Positions 52,601-64,000 of a stretch of DNA of 64,000 bases are shown here, piece by piece (position 1 is the first letter of the stretch; each line of letters starts with the position of its first letter). The position numbers and the translations under genes are program-made. This stretch comes from Saccoglossus kowalevskii (taxonomy: Eukaryota; Hemichordata; Enteropneusta; Harrimaniidae), in NCBI RefSeq assembly GCF_000003605.2, contig NW_003141506.1:1-64000 (forward strand). The letters are read 5' to 3'. Under the pieces are notes generated by a model, which was given only the letters and a program-made list of their open reading frames with translations, was not told the origin of the DNA and ran no database searches.

Positions 52601-55600
52601 TATAATTGAGGTATTTGACATGAGATATGACTAAAATATCAGATGACTATATATGGTCATGTGACTTAATTAATATGCATGACAGTAATATGTCAGGCAC
52701 CATTACAGATGAGGAATGATACTAGTACTATAATTGGTGCATTCAACATGAGATATGACTAAAATATCAGATGACTATATATGGTCATGTGACTTAATTA
52801 ATATGCATGACAGTAATATGTAATTCACCATTGCAGACGAGGAATGCTACTAGTGCTATAATTGAGGCATTTGACTTGAGATATGACTACAATATCAGAT
52901 GACTATATATGGTCATGTGACTTAATTATTATGCATGACAGTAATATGTCAGGCACCATTGCAGATGAGGAATGCTACTAGTGCTATAATTGAGGCATTT
53001 GACATGAGATATGACTAAAATATCAGATGACTATATATGGTCATGTGACTTAATTAATAAGCATGACAGTAATATGTCAGGCACCATTGCGGATGAGGAA
53101 TGCTACTAGTGCTATAATTGAGACATTTGACATGAGATATGACTAAAATACCAGATGACTATATATGGTCATGTGACTTAATTAATATGCATGACAGTAA
53201 TATGTCAGGCACCATTGCAGATGAGGAATGCTACTAGTGCTATAATTGAGGCATTTGACATGAGATATGACTAAAATACCAGATGACTATATATGGTCAT
53301 GTGACTTAATTAAGAAGCGTGACAGTAATAAGCCAGGCATCATTGCAGATGAGAAATGCTACTAGTGCTATAATTGAGGTATTTGACATGAGATATGACT
53401 AAAATATCAGATGACTATATATGGTCATGTGACTTAATTAATATGCATGACAGTAATACGTCAGGCACCATTGCAGATGAGGAATGCTACTAGTTCTATA
53501 ATTGAGGCAATTTGACATGAGATATGACTAAAATATCAGATGACTATATATGGCCATGTTACTTAATTAATATGCATGACAGTAATACGTCAGGCACCAT
53601 TGCAGATGAGGACATGCTACTAGTGCTTTAATTGAGGCATTCGACATGAGATATGACTAAAATACCAGATGACTATATATGGCAATGTGACTTAATTAAT
53701 ATGCATGACAATAATATGTCAGGCACCATTGCAGATGAGGAATGCTACTAGTGCTATAATTGAGGTATTTGACATGAGATATGACTAAAATACCAGATGA
53801 CTATATATGGTCATGTGACTTAATTAATAAGCATGACAGTAATATGTCAGGCACCGTTGCAGATGAGGAATGCTACTAGTGCTATAATTGAGGCATTTGA
53901 CATGAGATATGACTAAAATATCAGATGACTATATATGGCAATGTGACTTAATTAATATGCATGACAGTAATATGTCAGGCATCATTGCAGATGAGGAATG
54001 CTACTAGTGCTATAATTGAGGTATTTGACATGAGATATGACTAAAATACCAGATGACTATATATGGTCATGTGACTTAATTAATAAGCATGACAGTAATA
54101 TGTCAGGCACCGTTGCAGATGAGGAATGCTACTAGTGCTATAATTGAGGCATTTGACATGAGATATGACTAAAATATCAGATGACTATATATGGCAATGT
54201 GACTTAATTAATATGCATGACAGTAATATGTCAGGCATCATTGCAGATGAGGAATGCTACTAGTGCTATAATTGAGGTATTTGACATGAGATATGACTAA
54301 AATACCAGATGACTATATATGGTCATGTGACTTAATTAATAAGCGTGACAGTAATAAGCCAGGCATCATTGCAGATGAAAAATGCTACTAGTGCTATAAT
54401 TGAGGTATTTGACATGAGATATGACTAAAATATCAGATGACTATATATGGTCATGTGACTTAATTAATATGCATGACAGTAATACGTCAGGCACCATTGC
54501 AGATGAGGAATGCTACTAGTGCTATAATTGAGGCAATTTGACATGAGATATGACTAAAATATCAGATGACTATATATGGCCATGTTACTTAATTAATATG
54601 CATGACAGTAATACGTCAGGCACCATTGCAGATGAGGACATGCTACTAGTGCTATAATTGAGGCATTCGACATGAGATATGACTAAAATACCAGATGACT
54701 ATATATGGCAATGTGACTTAATTAATATGCATGACAGTAATATGTCAGGTACCATTGCAGATGAGGAATGCTACTAGTACTATAATTGAGGCAATTAGAC
54801 ATGAGATATGACTAAAATACCAGATGACTATATATGGCAATGTGACTTAATTAATATGCATGACAGTAATATGTCAGGCACCATTGCAGATGAGGAATGC
54901 TACTAGTGCTATAATTGAGGTATTTGACATGAGATATGACTAAAATACCAGATGACTATATATGGTCATGTGACTTAATTAATAAGCGTGACAGTAATAA
55001 GCCAGGCATCATTGCAGATGAGAAATATTACTAGTGCTATAATTGAGGTATTTGACATGAGATATGACTAAAATATCAGATGACTATATATGGTCATGTG
55101 ACTTAATTAATATGCATGACAGTAATATGTCAGGCACCATTGCAGATGAGGAATGCTACTAGTGCTATAATTGAGGTATTTGACATGAGATATGACTAAA
55201 ATATCAGATGACTATATATGGTCATGTGACTTAATTAATATGCATGACAGTAATATGTCAGGCACCATTGCAGATGAGGAATGCTACTAGTTCTATAATT
55301 GAGGCAATTTGACATGAGATATGACTAAAATATCAGATGACTATATATGGCCATGTTACTTAATTAATATGCATAACAGTAATACGTCAGGCACCATTGC
55401 AGATGAGGACATGCTACTAGTGCTTTAATTGAGGCATTCGACATGAGATATGACTAAAATACCAGATGACTATATATGGCAATGTGACTTAATTAATATG
55501 CATGACAATAATATGTCAGGCACCATTGCAGATGAGAAATGCTACTAGTGCTATAATTGAGGTATTTGACATGAGATATGACTAAAATACCAGATGACTA

Positions 55601-55839
55601 TATATGGTCATGTGACTTAATTAATAAGCATGACAGTAATATGTCAGGCACCGTTGCAGATGAGGAATGCTACTAGTGCTATAATTGAGGCATTTGACAT
55701 GAGATATGACTAAAATATCAGATGACTATATATGGCAATGTGACTTAATTAATATGCATGACAGTAATATGTCAGGCATCATTGCAGATGAGGAATGCTA
55801 CTAGTGCTATAATTGAGGCATTGACATGAGATATGACTA

Positions 55840-56520
55840 AAATATCAGATGACTATATATGGTCATGTGACTTAATTAATAAGCATGACAGTAATATGTC
55901 AGGCACCATTGCGGATGAGGAATGCTACTAGTGCTATAATTGAGACATTTGACATGAGATATGACTAAAATATCAGATGACTATATATGGCAATGTGACT
56001 TAATTAATATGCATGACAGTAATATGTCAGGCATCATTGCAGATGAGGAATGCTATTAGTGCTATAATTGAGGTATTTGACATGAGATATGACTAAAATA
56101 CCAGATGACTATATATGGTCATGTGACTTAATTAAGGAGCGTGACAGTAATAAGCCAGGCATCATTGCAGATGAGAAATGCTACTAGTGCTATAATTGAG
56201 GTATTTGACATGAGATATGACTAAAATATCAGATGACTATATATGGTCATGTGACTTAATTAATATGCATGACAGTAATACGTCAGGACACCATTGCAGA
56301 TGAGGAATGCTACTAGTTCTATAATTGAGGCAATTTGACATGAGATATGACTAAAATATCAGATGACTATATATGGCCATGTTACTTAATTAATATGCAT
56401 GACAGTAATACGTCAGGCACCATTGCAGATGAGGACATGCTACTAGTGCTTTAATTGAGGCATTCGACATGAGATATGACTAAAATACCAGATGACTATA
56501 TATGGCAATGTGACTTAATT
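55840..56520 (+). repeat. Copy 1 of a 17-monomer (2,180-bp) duplication in A domain 3
   Basis: Shares GCGGATGAGG, GCTATTAGTGC, AATTAAGGAGCGTG, CTAGTTCTATAATT, GGCCATGTTAC and GGACATGCTAC/CTTTAATT with about 58,020-58,700. It has a private extra base near 56,287 (GTCAGGACACC). After the GGCAATGTGAC monomer at about 56,510 it jumps straight to an A-tail with GATGAAAAATGC, skipping one monomer that is present in the other copy. Confidence 0.7.
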
Positions 56521-58019
56521 AATAAGCGTGACAGTAATAAGCCAGGCATCATTGCAGATGAAAAATGCTACTAGTGCTATAATTGAGGTATTTGACATGA
56601 GATATGACTAAAATATCAGATGACTATATATGGTCATGTGACTTAATTAATATGCATGACAGTAATACGTCAGGCACCATTGCAGATGAGGAATGCTACT
56701 AGTGCTATAATTGAGGCAATTTGACATGAGATATGACTAAAATATCAGATGACTATATATGGCCATGTTACTTAATTAATATGCATGACAGTAATACGTC
56801 AGGCACCATTGCAGATGAGGAATGCTACTAGTGCTATAATTGAGGTATTTGACATGAGATATGACTAAAATACCAGATGACTATATATGGTCATGTGACT
56901 TAATTAATAAGCGTGACAGTAATAAGCCAGGCATCATTGCAGATGAGAAATGCTACTAGTGCTATAATTGAGGTATTTGACATGAGATATGACTAAAATA
57001 TCAGATGACTATATATGGTCATGTGACTTAATTAATATGCATGACAGTAATATGTCAGGCACCATTGCAGATGAGGAATGCTACTAGTGCTATAATTGAG
57101 GCATTTGACTTGAGATATGACTAAAATATCAGATGACTATATATGGTCATGTGACTTAATTATTATGCATGACAGTAATATGTCAGGCACCATTGCAGAT
57201 GAGGAATGCTACTAGTGCTATAATTGAGGCATTTGACATGAGATATGACTAAAATATCAGAAGACTATATATGGTCATGTGACTTAATTAATAAGCATGA
57301 CAGTAATATGTCAGGCACCATTGCGGATGAGGAATGCTACTAGTGCTATAATTGAGGTATTTGACATGAGATATGACTAAAATACCAGATGACTATATAT
57401 GGTCATGTGACTTAATTAATAAGCGTGACAGTATTAAGCCAGGCATCATTGCAGATGAGAAATGCTACTAGTGCTATAATTGAGGTATTTGACATGAGAT
57501 ATGACTAAAATATCAGATGACTATATATGGTCATGTGACTTAATTAATATGCATGACAGTAATATGTCAGGCACCATTGCAGATGAGGAATGCTACTAGT
57601 GCTATAATTGAGGTATTTGACATGAGATATGACTAAAATATCAGATGACTATATATGGTCATGTGACTTAATTAATATGCATGACAGTAATATGTCAGGC
57701 ACCATTACAGATGAGGAATGATACTAGTACTATAATTGGTGCATTCAACATGAGATATGACTAAAATATCAGATGACTATATATGGTCATGTGACTTAAT
57801 TAATATGCATGACAGTAATATGTAATTCACCATTGCAGATGAGGAATGCTACTAGTGCTATAATTGAGGCATTTGACTTGAGATATGACTACAATATCAG
57901 ATGACTATATATGGTCATGTGACTTAATTATTATGCATGACAGTAATATGTCAGGCACCATTGCAGATGAGGAATGCTACTAGTGCTATAATTGAGGCAT
58001 TTGACATGAGATATGACTA

Positions 58020-58700
58020 AAATATCAGATGACTATATATGGTCATGTGACTTAATTAATAAGCATGACAGTAATATGTCAGGCACCATTGCGGATGAGG
58101 AATGCTACTAGTGCTATAATTGAGACATTTGACATGAGATATGACTAAAATATCAGATGACTATATATGGCAATGTGACTTAATTAATATGCATGACAGT
58201 AATATGTCAGGCATCATTGCAGATGAGGAATGCTATTAGTGCTATAATTGAGGTATTTGACATGAGATATGACTAAAATACCAGATGACTATATATGGTC
58301 ATGTGACTTAATTAAGGAGCGTGACAGTAATAAGCCAGGCATCATTGCAGATGAGAAATGCTACTAGTGCTATAATTGAGGTATTTGACATGAGATATGA
58401 CTAAAATATCAGATGACTATATATGGTCATGTGACTTAATTAATATGCATGACAGTAATACGTCAGGCACCATTGCAGATGAGGAATGCTACTAGTTCTA
58501 TAATTGAGGCAATTTGACATGAGATATGACTAAAATATCAGATGACTATATATGGCCATGTTACTTAATTAATATGCATGACAGTAATACGTCAGGCACC
58601 ATTGCAGATGAGGACATGCTACTAGTGCTTTAATTGAGGCATTCGACATGAGATATGACTAAAATACCAGATGACTATATATGGCAATGTGACTTAATTA
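58020..58700 (+). repeat. Copy 2 of the 17-monomer duplication in A domain 3
   Basis: Matches 55,840-56,520 at about +2,180 bp and continues through a GACAATAATATG/GGCATCATT monomer before the A-tail with GATGAAAAATGC, keeping the monomer that the first copy lacks. Confidence 0.7.
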
Positions 58701-60284
58701 ATATGCATGACAATAATATGTCAGGCATCATTGCAGATGAGGAATGCTACTAGTGCTATAATTGAGGTATTTGACATGAGATATGACTAAAATACCAGAT
58801 GACTATATATGGTCATGTGACTTAATTAATAAGCGTGACAGTAATAAGCCAGGCATCATTGCAGATGAAAAATGCTACTAGTGCTATAATTGAGGTATTT
58901 GACATGAGATATGACTAAAATATCAGATGACTATATATGGTCATGTGACTTAATTAATATGCATGACAGTAATACGTCAGGCACCATTGCAGATGAGGAA
59001 TGCTACTAGTGCTATAATTGAGGCAATTTGACATGAGATATGACTAAAATATCAGATGACTATATATGGCCATGTTACTTAATTAATATGCATGACAGTA
59101 ATACGTCAGGCACCATTGCAGATGAGGAATGCTACTAGTGCTATAATTGAGGTATTCGACATGAGATATGACTAAAATACCAGATGACTATATATGGTCA
59201 TGTGACTTAATTAATAAGCGTGACAGTAATAAGCCAGGCATCATTGCAGATGAGAAATGCTACTAGTGCTATAATTGAGGTATTTGACATGAGATATGAC
59301 TAAAATATCAGATGACTATATATGGTCATGTGACTTAATTAATATGCATGACAGTAATATGTCAGGCACCATTGCAGATGAGGAATGCTACTAGTGCTAT
59401 AATTGAGGTATTTGACATGAGATATGACTAAAATACCAGATGACTATATATGATCATGTGACTTAATTAATAAGCGTGACAGTAATAAGCCAGGCATCAT
59501 TGCAGATGAGAAATGCTACTAGTGCTATAATTGAGGTATTTGACATGAGATATGACTAAAATATCAGATGACTATATATGGTCATGTGACTTAATTAATA
59601 TGCATGACAGTAATATGTCAGGCACCATTGCAGATGAGGAATGCTACTAGTGCTATAATTGAGGCAATTTGACATGAGATATGACTAAAATATCAGATGA
59701 CTATATATGGCCATGTTGCTTAATTAATATGCATGACAGTAATACGTCAGGCACCATTGCAGATGAGGACATGCTGCTAGTGCTATAATTGAGGCATTCG
59801 ACATGAGATATGACTAAAATACCAGATGACTATATATGGCAATGTGACTTAATTAATATGCATGACAGTAATATGTCAGGTACCATTGCAGATGAGGAAT
59901 GCTACTAGTACTATAATTGAGGCAATTAGACATGAGATATGACTAAAATACCAGATGACTATATATGGCAATGTGACTTAATTAATATGCATGACAGTAA
60001 TATGTCAGGCACCATTGCAGATGAGGAATGCTACTAGTGCTATAATTGAGGTATTTGACATGAGATATGACTAAAATACCAGATGACTATATATGGTCAT
60101 GTGACTTAATTAATAAGCGTGACAGTAATAAGCCAGGCATCATTGCAGATGAGAAATATTACTAGTGCTATAATTGAGGTATTTGACATGAGATATGACT
60201 AAAATATCAGATGACTATATATGGCCATGTTGACTTAATTAATATGCATGACAGTAATACGTCAGGCACCATTGCAGATGAGGA

Positions 60285-60434
60285 ATGCTACTAGTGCTAT
60301 AATTGAGGCATTTGACATGAGATATGACTAAAATATCATGTGACTTAATTAATATGCATGTGACTTAATTAATATGCATGTGACTTAATTAATATGCATG
60401 ACAGTAATATGTCAGGCACCATTGCAGATGAGGA
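60285..60434 (+). repeat. Irregular 150-bp monomer with an internal triplication
   Basis: This monomer lacks the 18 bp that normally lie between the TC of AAAATATC and the TC of GGTC (subrepeat 2 and flank). It carries the 20-bp subrepeat ATGTGACTTAATTAATATGC three times in a row, for a net gain of 22 bp. It sits right after the last A-type monomers. From the next monomers on, the array is C- and B-type. The preceding monomer also has an odd GGCCATGTTGACTTAATT. Bases CATG flank each 20-bp unit and are a plausible slippage or recombination point. Confidence 0.9.
60338..60397 (+). repeat. 3 x 20-bp perfect subrepeat
   Basis: Units at 60,338-60,357, 60,358-60,377 and 60,378-60,397 are identical copies of ATGTGACTTAATTAATATGC, followed directly by ATGACAG of the normal monomer. 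The unit equals monomer indices 72-91. This is the only place in the window where a sub-monomer unit is amplified. Confidence 0.95.
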
Positions 60435-61269
60435 ATGCTACTAGTGCTATAATTGAGGCATTTGACATGAGATATGACTAAAATATCAGATGACTATATA
60501 TGGTCATGTGACTTAATTAATATGCATGACAGTAATATGTCAGGCACCATTGCAGATGAGGAATGCTACTAGTGCTATAATTGAGACATTTGACACGAGA
60601 TATGACTAAAATATCAGATGACTATATATGGCAATGTGACTTAATTAATATGCATGACAGTAATATGTCAGGCACCATTGCGGATGAGGAATGCTACTAG
60701 TGCTATAATTGAGACATTTGACATGAGATATGACTAAAATATCAGATGACTATATATGGTCATGTGACTTAACTAATATGCATGACAGTAATACGTCAGG
60801 CACCATTGCAGATGAGGAATGACACTAGTGCTATAATTAAGGCATTTGACATGAGATATGACTAAAATATCAGATGACTATATATGGTCATGTGACTTAA
60901 TTAATATGCATGACAGTAATAAGTCAAGCACCATTGCAGATGAGGAATGCTACTAGTGCTATAATTGAGGCAATTTGACATGAGATATGACTAAAATATC
61001 AGATGACTATATATGGTCATGTGACTTAATTAATATGCATGACAGTAATACGTCAAGCACCATTGCAGATGAGGAATGCTACTAGTGCTATAATTGAGAC
61101 ATTTGACATGAGATATGACTAAAATATCAGATGACTATATATGGTCATGTGACTTAATTAATATGCATGATAGTAATATGTCAGGCACCATTGCAGATGA
61201 GGAATGCTACTAGTGCTATAATTGAGACATTTGACATGATATATGACTAAAATATCAGATGACTATATA

Positions 61270-62204
61270 TGGTCATGTGACTTAATTAATAAGCATGACA
61301 GTAATATGTTAGGCACCATTGCAGATGAGGAATGCTACTAGTGCTATAATTGAGGCATTTGACATGAGATATGACTAAAATACCAGATGACTATATATGG
61401 TCATGTGACTTAATTAATAAGCATGACAGTAATATGTCAGGCACCATTGCAGATGAGGAATGCTACTAGTGCTATAATTGAGACATTTGACATGAGATAT
61501 GACTAAAATATCAGATGACTATATATGGTCATGTGACTTAATTAATAAGCATGACAGTAATATGTCAGGCACCATTGCAGATGAGGAATGCTACTAGTGC
61601 TATAATTGAGACATTTGACATGAGATATGACTAAAATATCAGATGACTATATATGGTCATGTGACTTAATTAATAAGCATGACGGTAATATGTCAGTCAC
61701 CATTGCAAATGAGGAATGCTACTAGTGCTATAATTGAGGCAATTTGACATGAGATATAACTAAAATACCAGGTGACTATATATGGTCATGTGACTTAATT
61801 ATTATGCATGACAGTAATATGTCAGGCACCCTTGCAGATGAGGAATGCTACTAGTGCTATAATTGATGCATTTGACATGATATATGACTAAAATATCAGA
61901 TGACTGTATATGGTCATGTGACTTAATTAATGTGCATGACAGTAATATGTCAGGCACCATTGCAGATGAGGAATGCTACTAGTGCTATAATTGAGGCAAT
62001 TTGACATGAGATATGACTAAAATATCAGATGACTACATATGGTCATGTGACTTAATTAATATGCATGACAGTAATATGTCAGGCACCATTGCAGATGAGG
62101 AATGCCACTAGTGCTATAATTAAGGCATTTGACATGAGATATGACTAAAATATCAGATGACTATATATGGTCATGTGACTTAATTAATATGTATGACGGT
62201 AATA
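61270..62204 (+). repeat. Copy 1 of a 14-monomer (1,796-bp) duplication
   Basis: Shares with 63,066-64,000 the ordered markers GTTAGGCACC (61,309 and 63,104), AAGCATGACGG with a V tail, ATACCAGGTGAC, GCACCCTTGCAG (61,831 and 63,627), GATGCATTTGAC with GATATATGAC, AATTAATGTGCATG, GACTACATATGG and GCCACTAG. Differences noticed are ATATAAC near 61,757, GACTGTATATGG near 61,905, and ATGACAGTC in the other copy near 63,487. Confidence 0.8.
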
Positions 62205-63065
62205 TGTCAGTCACCATTGCAAATGAGGAATGCTACTAGTGCTATAATTGAGGCATTTGACATGAGATACGACTAAAATATCAGATGACTATATATGGTC
62301 ATGTGACTTAATTAAAATGCATGACAGTAATATGTCAGGCACCATTGCAGATGAGGAATGCTACTAGTACTATAATTGAGGCATTTGACATGAGATATGA
62401 CTAAAATATCAGATGACTATATATGGTCATGTGACTTAATTAATATGCATGACAGTAATATGTCAGGCACCGTTGCAGATGAGGAATGCTACTAGTGCTA
62501 TAATTGAGGCAATTTGACATGAGATATGACTAAAATATCAGATGACTATATATGGCAATGTGACTTAATTAATATGCATGACAGTAATATGTCAGACACC
62601 ATTGCAGATGAGGAATGCTACTAGTACTATAATTGAGGCAATTTGACATGAGATATGACTAAAATATCAGATGATTATGTATGGTCATGTGACTTAATTA
62701 ATAAGCATGACAGTAATATGTCAGGCACCGTTGCAGATGAGGAATGCTACTAGTGCTATAGTTGATGCAATTTGACATGAGATATGACTAAAATACCAGA
62801 TGAATATATATGGTCATGTGACTTAATTAATATGCATGACAGTAATATGTCAGGCACCATTGCAGATGAGGAATGCTACTAGTGCTATAATTGATGCAAT
62901 TTGACATGAGATATGACTAAAATACCAGACTATATATGGTCATGTGACTTACTTAATATGCATGACAGTAATACGTCATGCACCACTGCAGATGAGGAAT
63001 GCTACTAGTGCTATAATTGAGGCAATTTGACATGAGATATGACTAAAATATCAGATGACTATATA

Positions 63066-64000
63066 TGGTCATGTGACTTAATTAATAAGCATGACAGTAA
63101 TATGTTAGGCACCATTGCAGATGAGGAATGCTACTAGTGCTATAATTGAGGCATTTGACATGAGATATGACTAAAATACCAGATGACTATATATGGTCAT
63201 GTGACTTAATTAATAAGCATGACAGTAATATGTCAGGCACCATTGCAGATGAGGAATGCTACTAGTGCTATAATTGAGACATTTGACATGAGATATGACT
63301 AAAATATCAGATGACTATATATGGTCATGTGACTTAATTAATAAGCATGACAGTAATATGTCAGGCACCATTGCAGATGAGGAATGCTACTAGTGCTATA
63401 ATTGAGACATTTGACATGAGATATGACTAAAATATCAGATGACTATATATGGTCATGTGACTTAATTAATAAGCATGACGGTAATATGACAGTCACCATT
63501 GCAAATGAGGAATGCTACTAGTGCTATAATTGAGGCAATTTGACATGAGATATGACTAAAATACCAGGTGACTATATATGGTCATGTGACTTAATTATTA
63601 TGCATGACAGTAATATGTCAGGCACCCTTGCAGATGAGGAATGCTACTAGTGCTATAATTGATGCATTTGACATGATATATGACTAAAATATCAGATGAC
63701 TATATATGGTCATGTGACTTAATTAATGTGCATGACAGTAATATGTCAGGCACCATTGCAGATGAGGAATGCTACTAGTGCTATAATTGAGGCAATTTGA
63801 CATGAGATATGACTAAAATATCAGATGACTACATATGGTCATGTGACTTAATTAATATGCATGACAGTAATATGTCAGGCACCATTGCAGATGAGGAATG
63901 CCACTAGTGCTATAATTAAGGCATTTGACATGAGATATGACTAAAATATCAGATGACTATATATGGTCATGTGACTTAATTAATATGTATGACGGTAATA
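63066..64000 (+). repeat. Copy 2 of the 14-monomer duplication, cut by the window end
   Basis: Matches 61,270-62,204 and is still matching at base 64,000, where the window stops inside a V tail (GTATGACGGTAATA). The right boundary of the duplication, and the array itself, lie beyond the window. Confidence 0.8.

Larger units (their letters stand above)
52600..60240 (+). repeat. A-type domain 3 with irregular 14-18-monomer repeats
   Basis: About 60 monomers, almost all of A-domain types and free of V tails. GATGAAAAATGC marks 54,374, 56,557 and 58,864 (spacings 2,183 and 2,307). CTACTAGTTCTATAATT marks TAGTTC at 53,491, 55,288, 56,314 and 58,493 (spacings 1,797, 1,026 and 2,179). AATTAAGGAGCGTG occurs at 56,131 and 58,311. 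Copies differ by losing or gaining whole monomers. This is the most homogeneous domain of the window in monomer type. Confidence 0.7.
1..64000 (+). repeat. Satellite DNA array, ~128-bp monomer, ~500 copies
   Basis: The entire window is a head-to-tail tandem array. The GAGGAA/GAGAAA landmark near the monomer end recurs at 115, 243, 371 and 499, giving exact 128-bp steps, and the rhythm continues to the last base. Common length variants are 126 bp (3-bp loss after CCAG plus a 1-bp gain), 127, 129 and one of 150 bp. All copies read in the same direction. I saw no inversion and no inserted transposon. GC of the consensus is 44/128. Each monomer has TAG/TAA/TGA in all three forward frames (for example indices 8, 16 and 45) and stops in all three reverse frames, so there is no coding potential. 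The first and last monomers are cut by the window edges. Function is unknown. By analogy with other long arrays it would be heterochromatic, possibly centromeric, which is inference. The family was not recognised. Confidence 0.98.

Noticed and set aside
1-64000. Short open reading frames throughout
   Set aside because: Every monomer carries stops in all three frames on both strands and a 128-bp period shifts the frame. Remaining ORFs are short repeats of the same chance peptides with no coding signal.
1-64000. CRISPR-like array (regular direct repeats)
   Set aside because: There are no unique spacers. The whole 128-bp unit repeats without gaps, and no cas genes are present.
1-64000. CENP-B box
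   Set aside because: I found nothing resembling the TTCG....A..CGGG core in any monomer type. The consensus lacks CpG altogether.
1-64000. Inverted repeats long enough to be terminal repeats of a DNA transposon
   Set aside because: Only 4-5-bp dyad arms are present, repeated in every monomer.
1-64000. Telomeric repeats, tRNA, rRNA or other RNA genes
   Set aside because: No TTAGGG/TTTAGGG/TTAGG-type runs and no RNA-gene motifs were seen. The isolated TTAGG in GTTAGGCACC is a one-base monomer variant.

Overview
The whole 64 kb window is one uninterrupted block of satellite DNA. A monomer of about 128 bp, roughly 34% GC, is repeated head to tail about 500 times. Every copy is in the same orientation, and the array runs off both ends of the window. 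I see no gene, RNA gene, transposon, CRISPR array or unique sequence. Each consensus monomer has stop codons in all three frames of both strands, so only short chance ORFs are possible. An array of this size and regularity points to eukaryotic constitutive heterochromatin (centromeric, pericentromeric or subtelomeric). I do not recognise the satellite family and cannot name the organism.

Monomer numbering used here starts at the ATGCTACTAG landmark (index 1) and ends at GATGAGGA (index 128). Indices 40-107 can be read as four degenerate subrepeats of 16, 16, 20 and 16 bp, each beginning ATG(TG)AC. A fifth, weaker one lies just upstream. Two short dyads and three palindromic hexamers or octamers recur in nearly every copy. 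The consensus has no CpG. Almost all CpGs that occur are TG/CA to CG variants at fixed positions.

Monomers fall into a few linked-variant families that alternate along the array. A-type dominates about 1-3.9 kb, 13.7-16.2 kb, 44.3-45.7 kb and 52.6-60.2 kb. B-type (V tails and D heads) dominates 5.6-13.7, 16.2-32.1, 33.7-43.0 and 45.7-49.1 kb. C-type islands lie at 9.1-9.5, 32.2-33.6, 43.0-44.3, 49.1-52.4 and 60.5-61.7 kb. There is no single fixed higher-order repeat. Instead the array is a patchwork of local multimer duplications (3, 7, 10, 14, 23 and 29 monomers) and of 0.4-1.2 kb segments that recur nearly unchanged at distances up to about 51 kb. This is the pattern expected from repeated unequal exchange, conversion or replication-based copying.

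Two places break the pattern. At 46,248-46,609 three successive monomers are corrupted by homopolymers (including G10, T10 and C12). This is most likely a low-quality consensus or an assembly seam. At 60,285-60,434 a 150-bp monomer carries exactly three copies of the 20-bp internal subrepeat, and it sits where the A-type domain ends. These calls were made by eye. Copy numbers, identities and domain edges are approximate.
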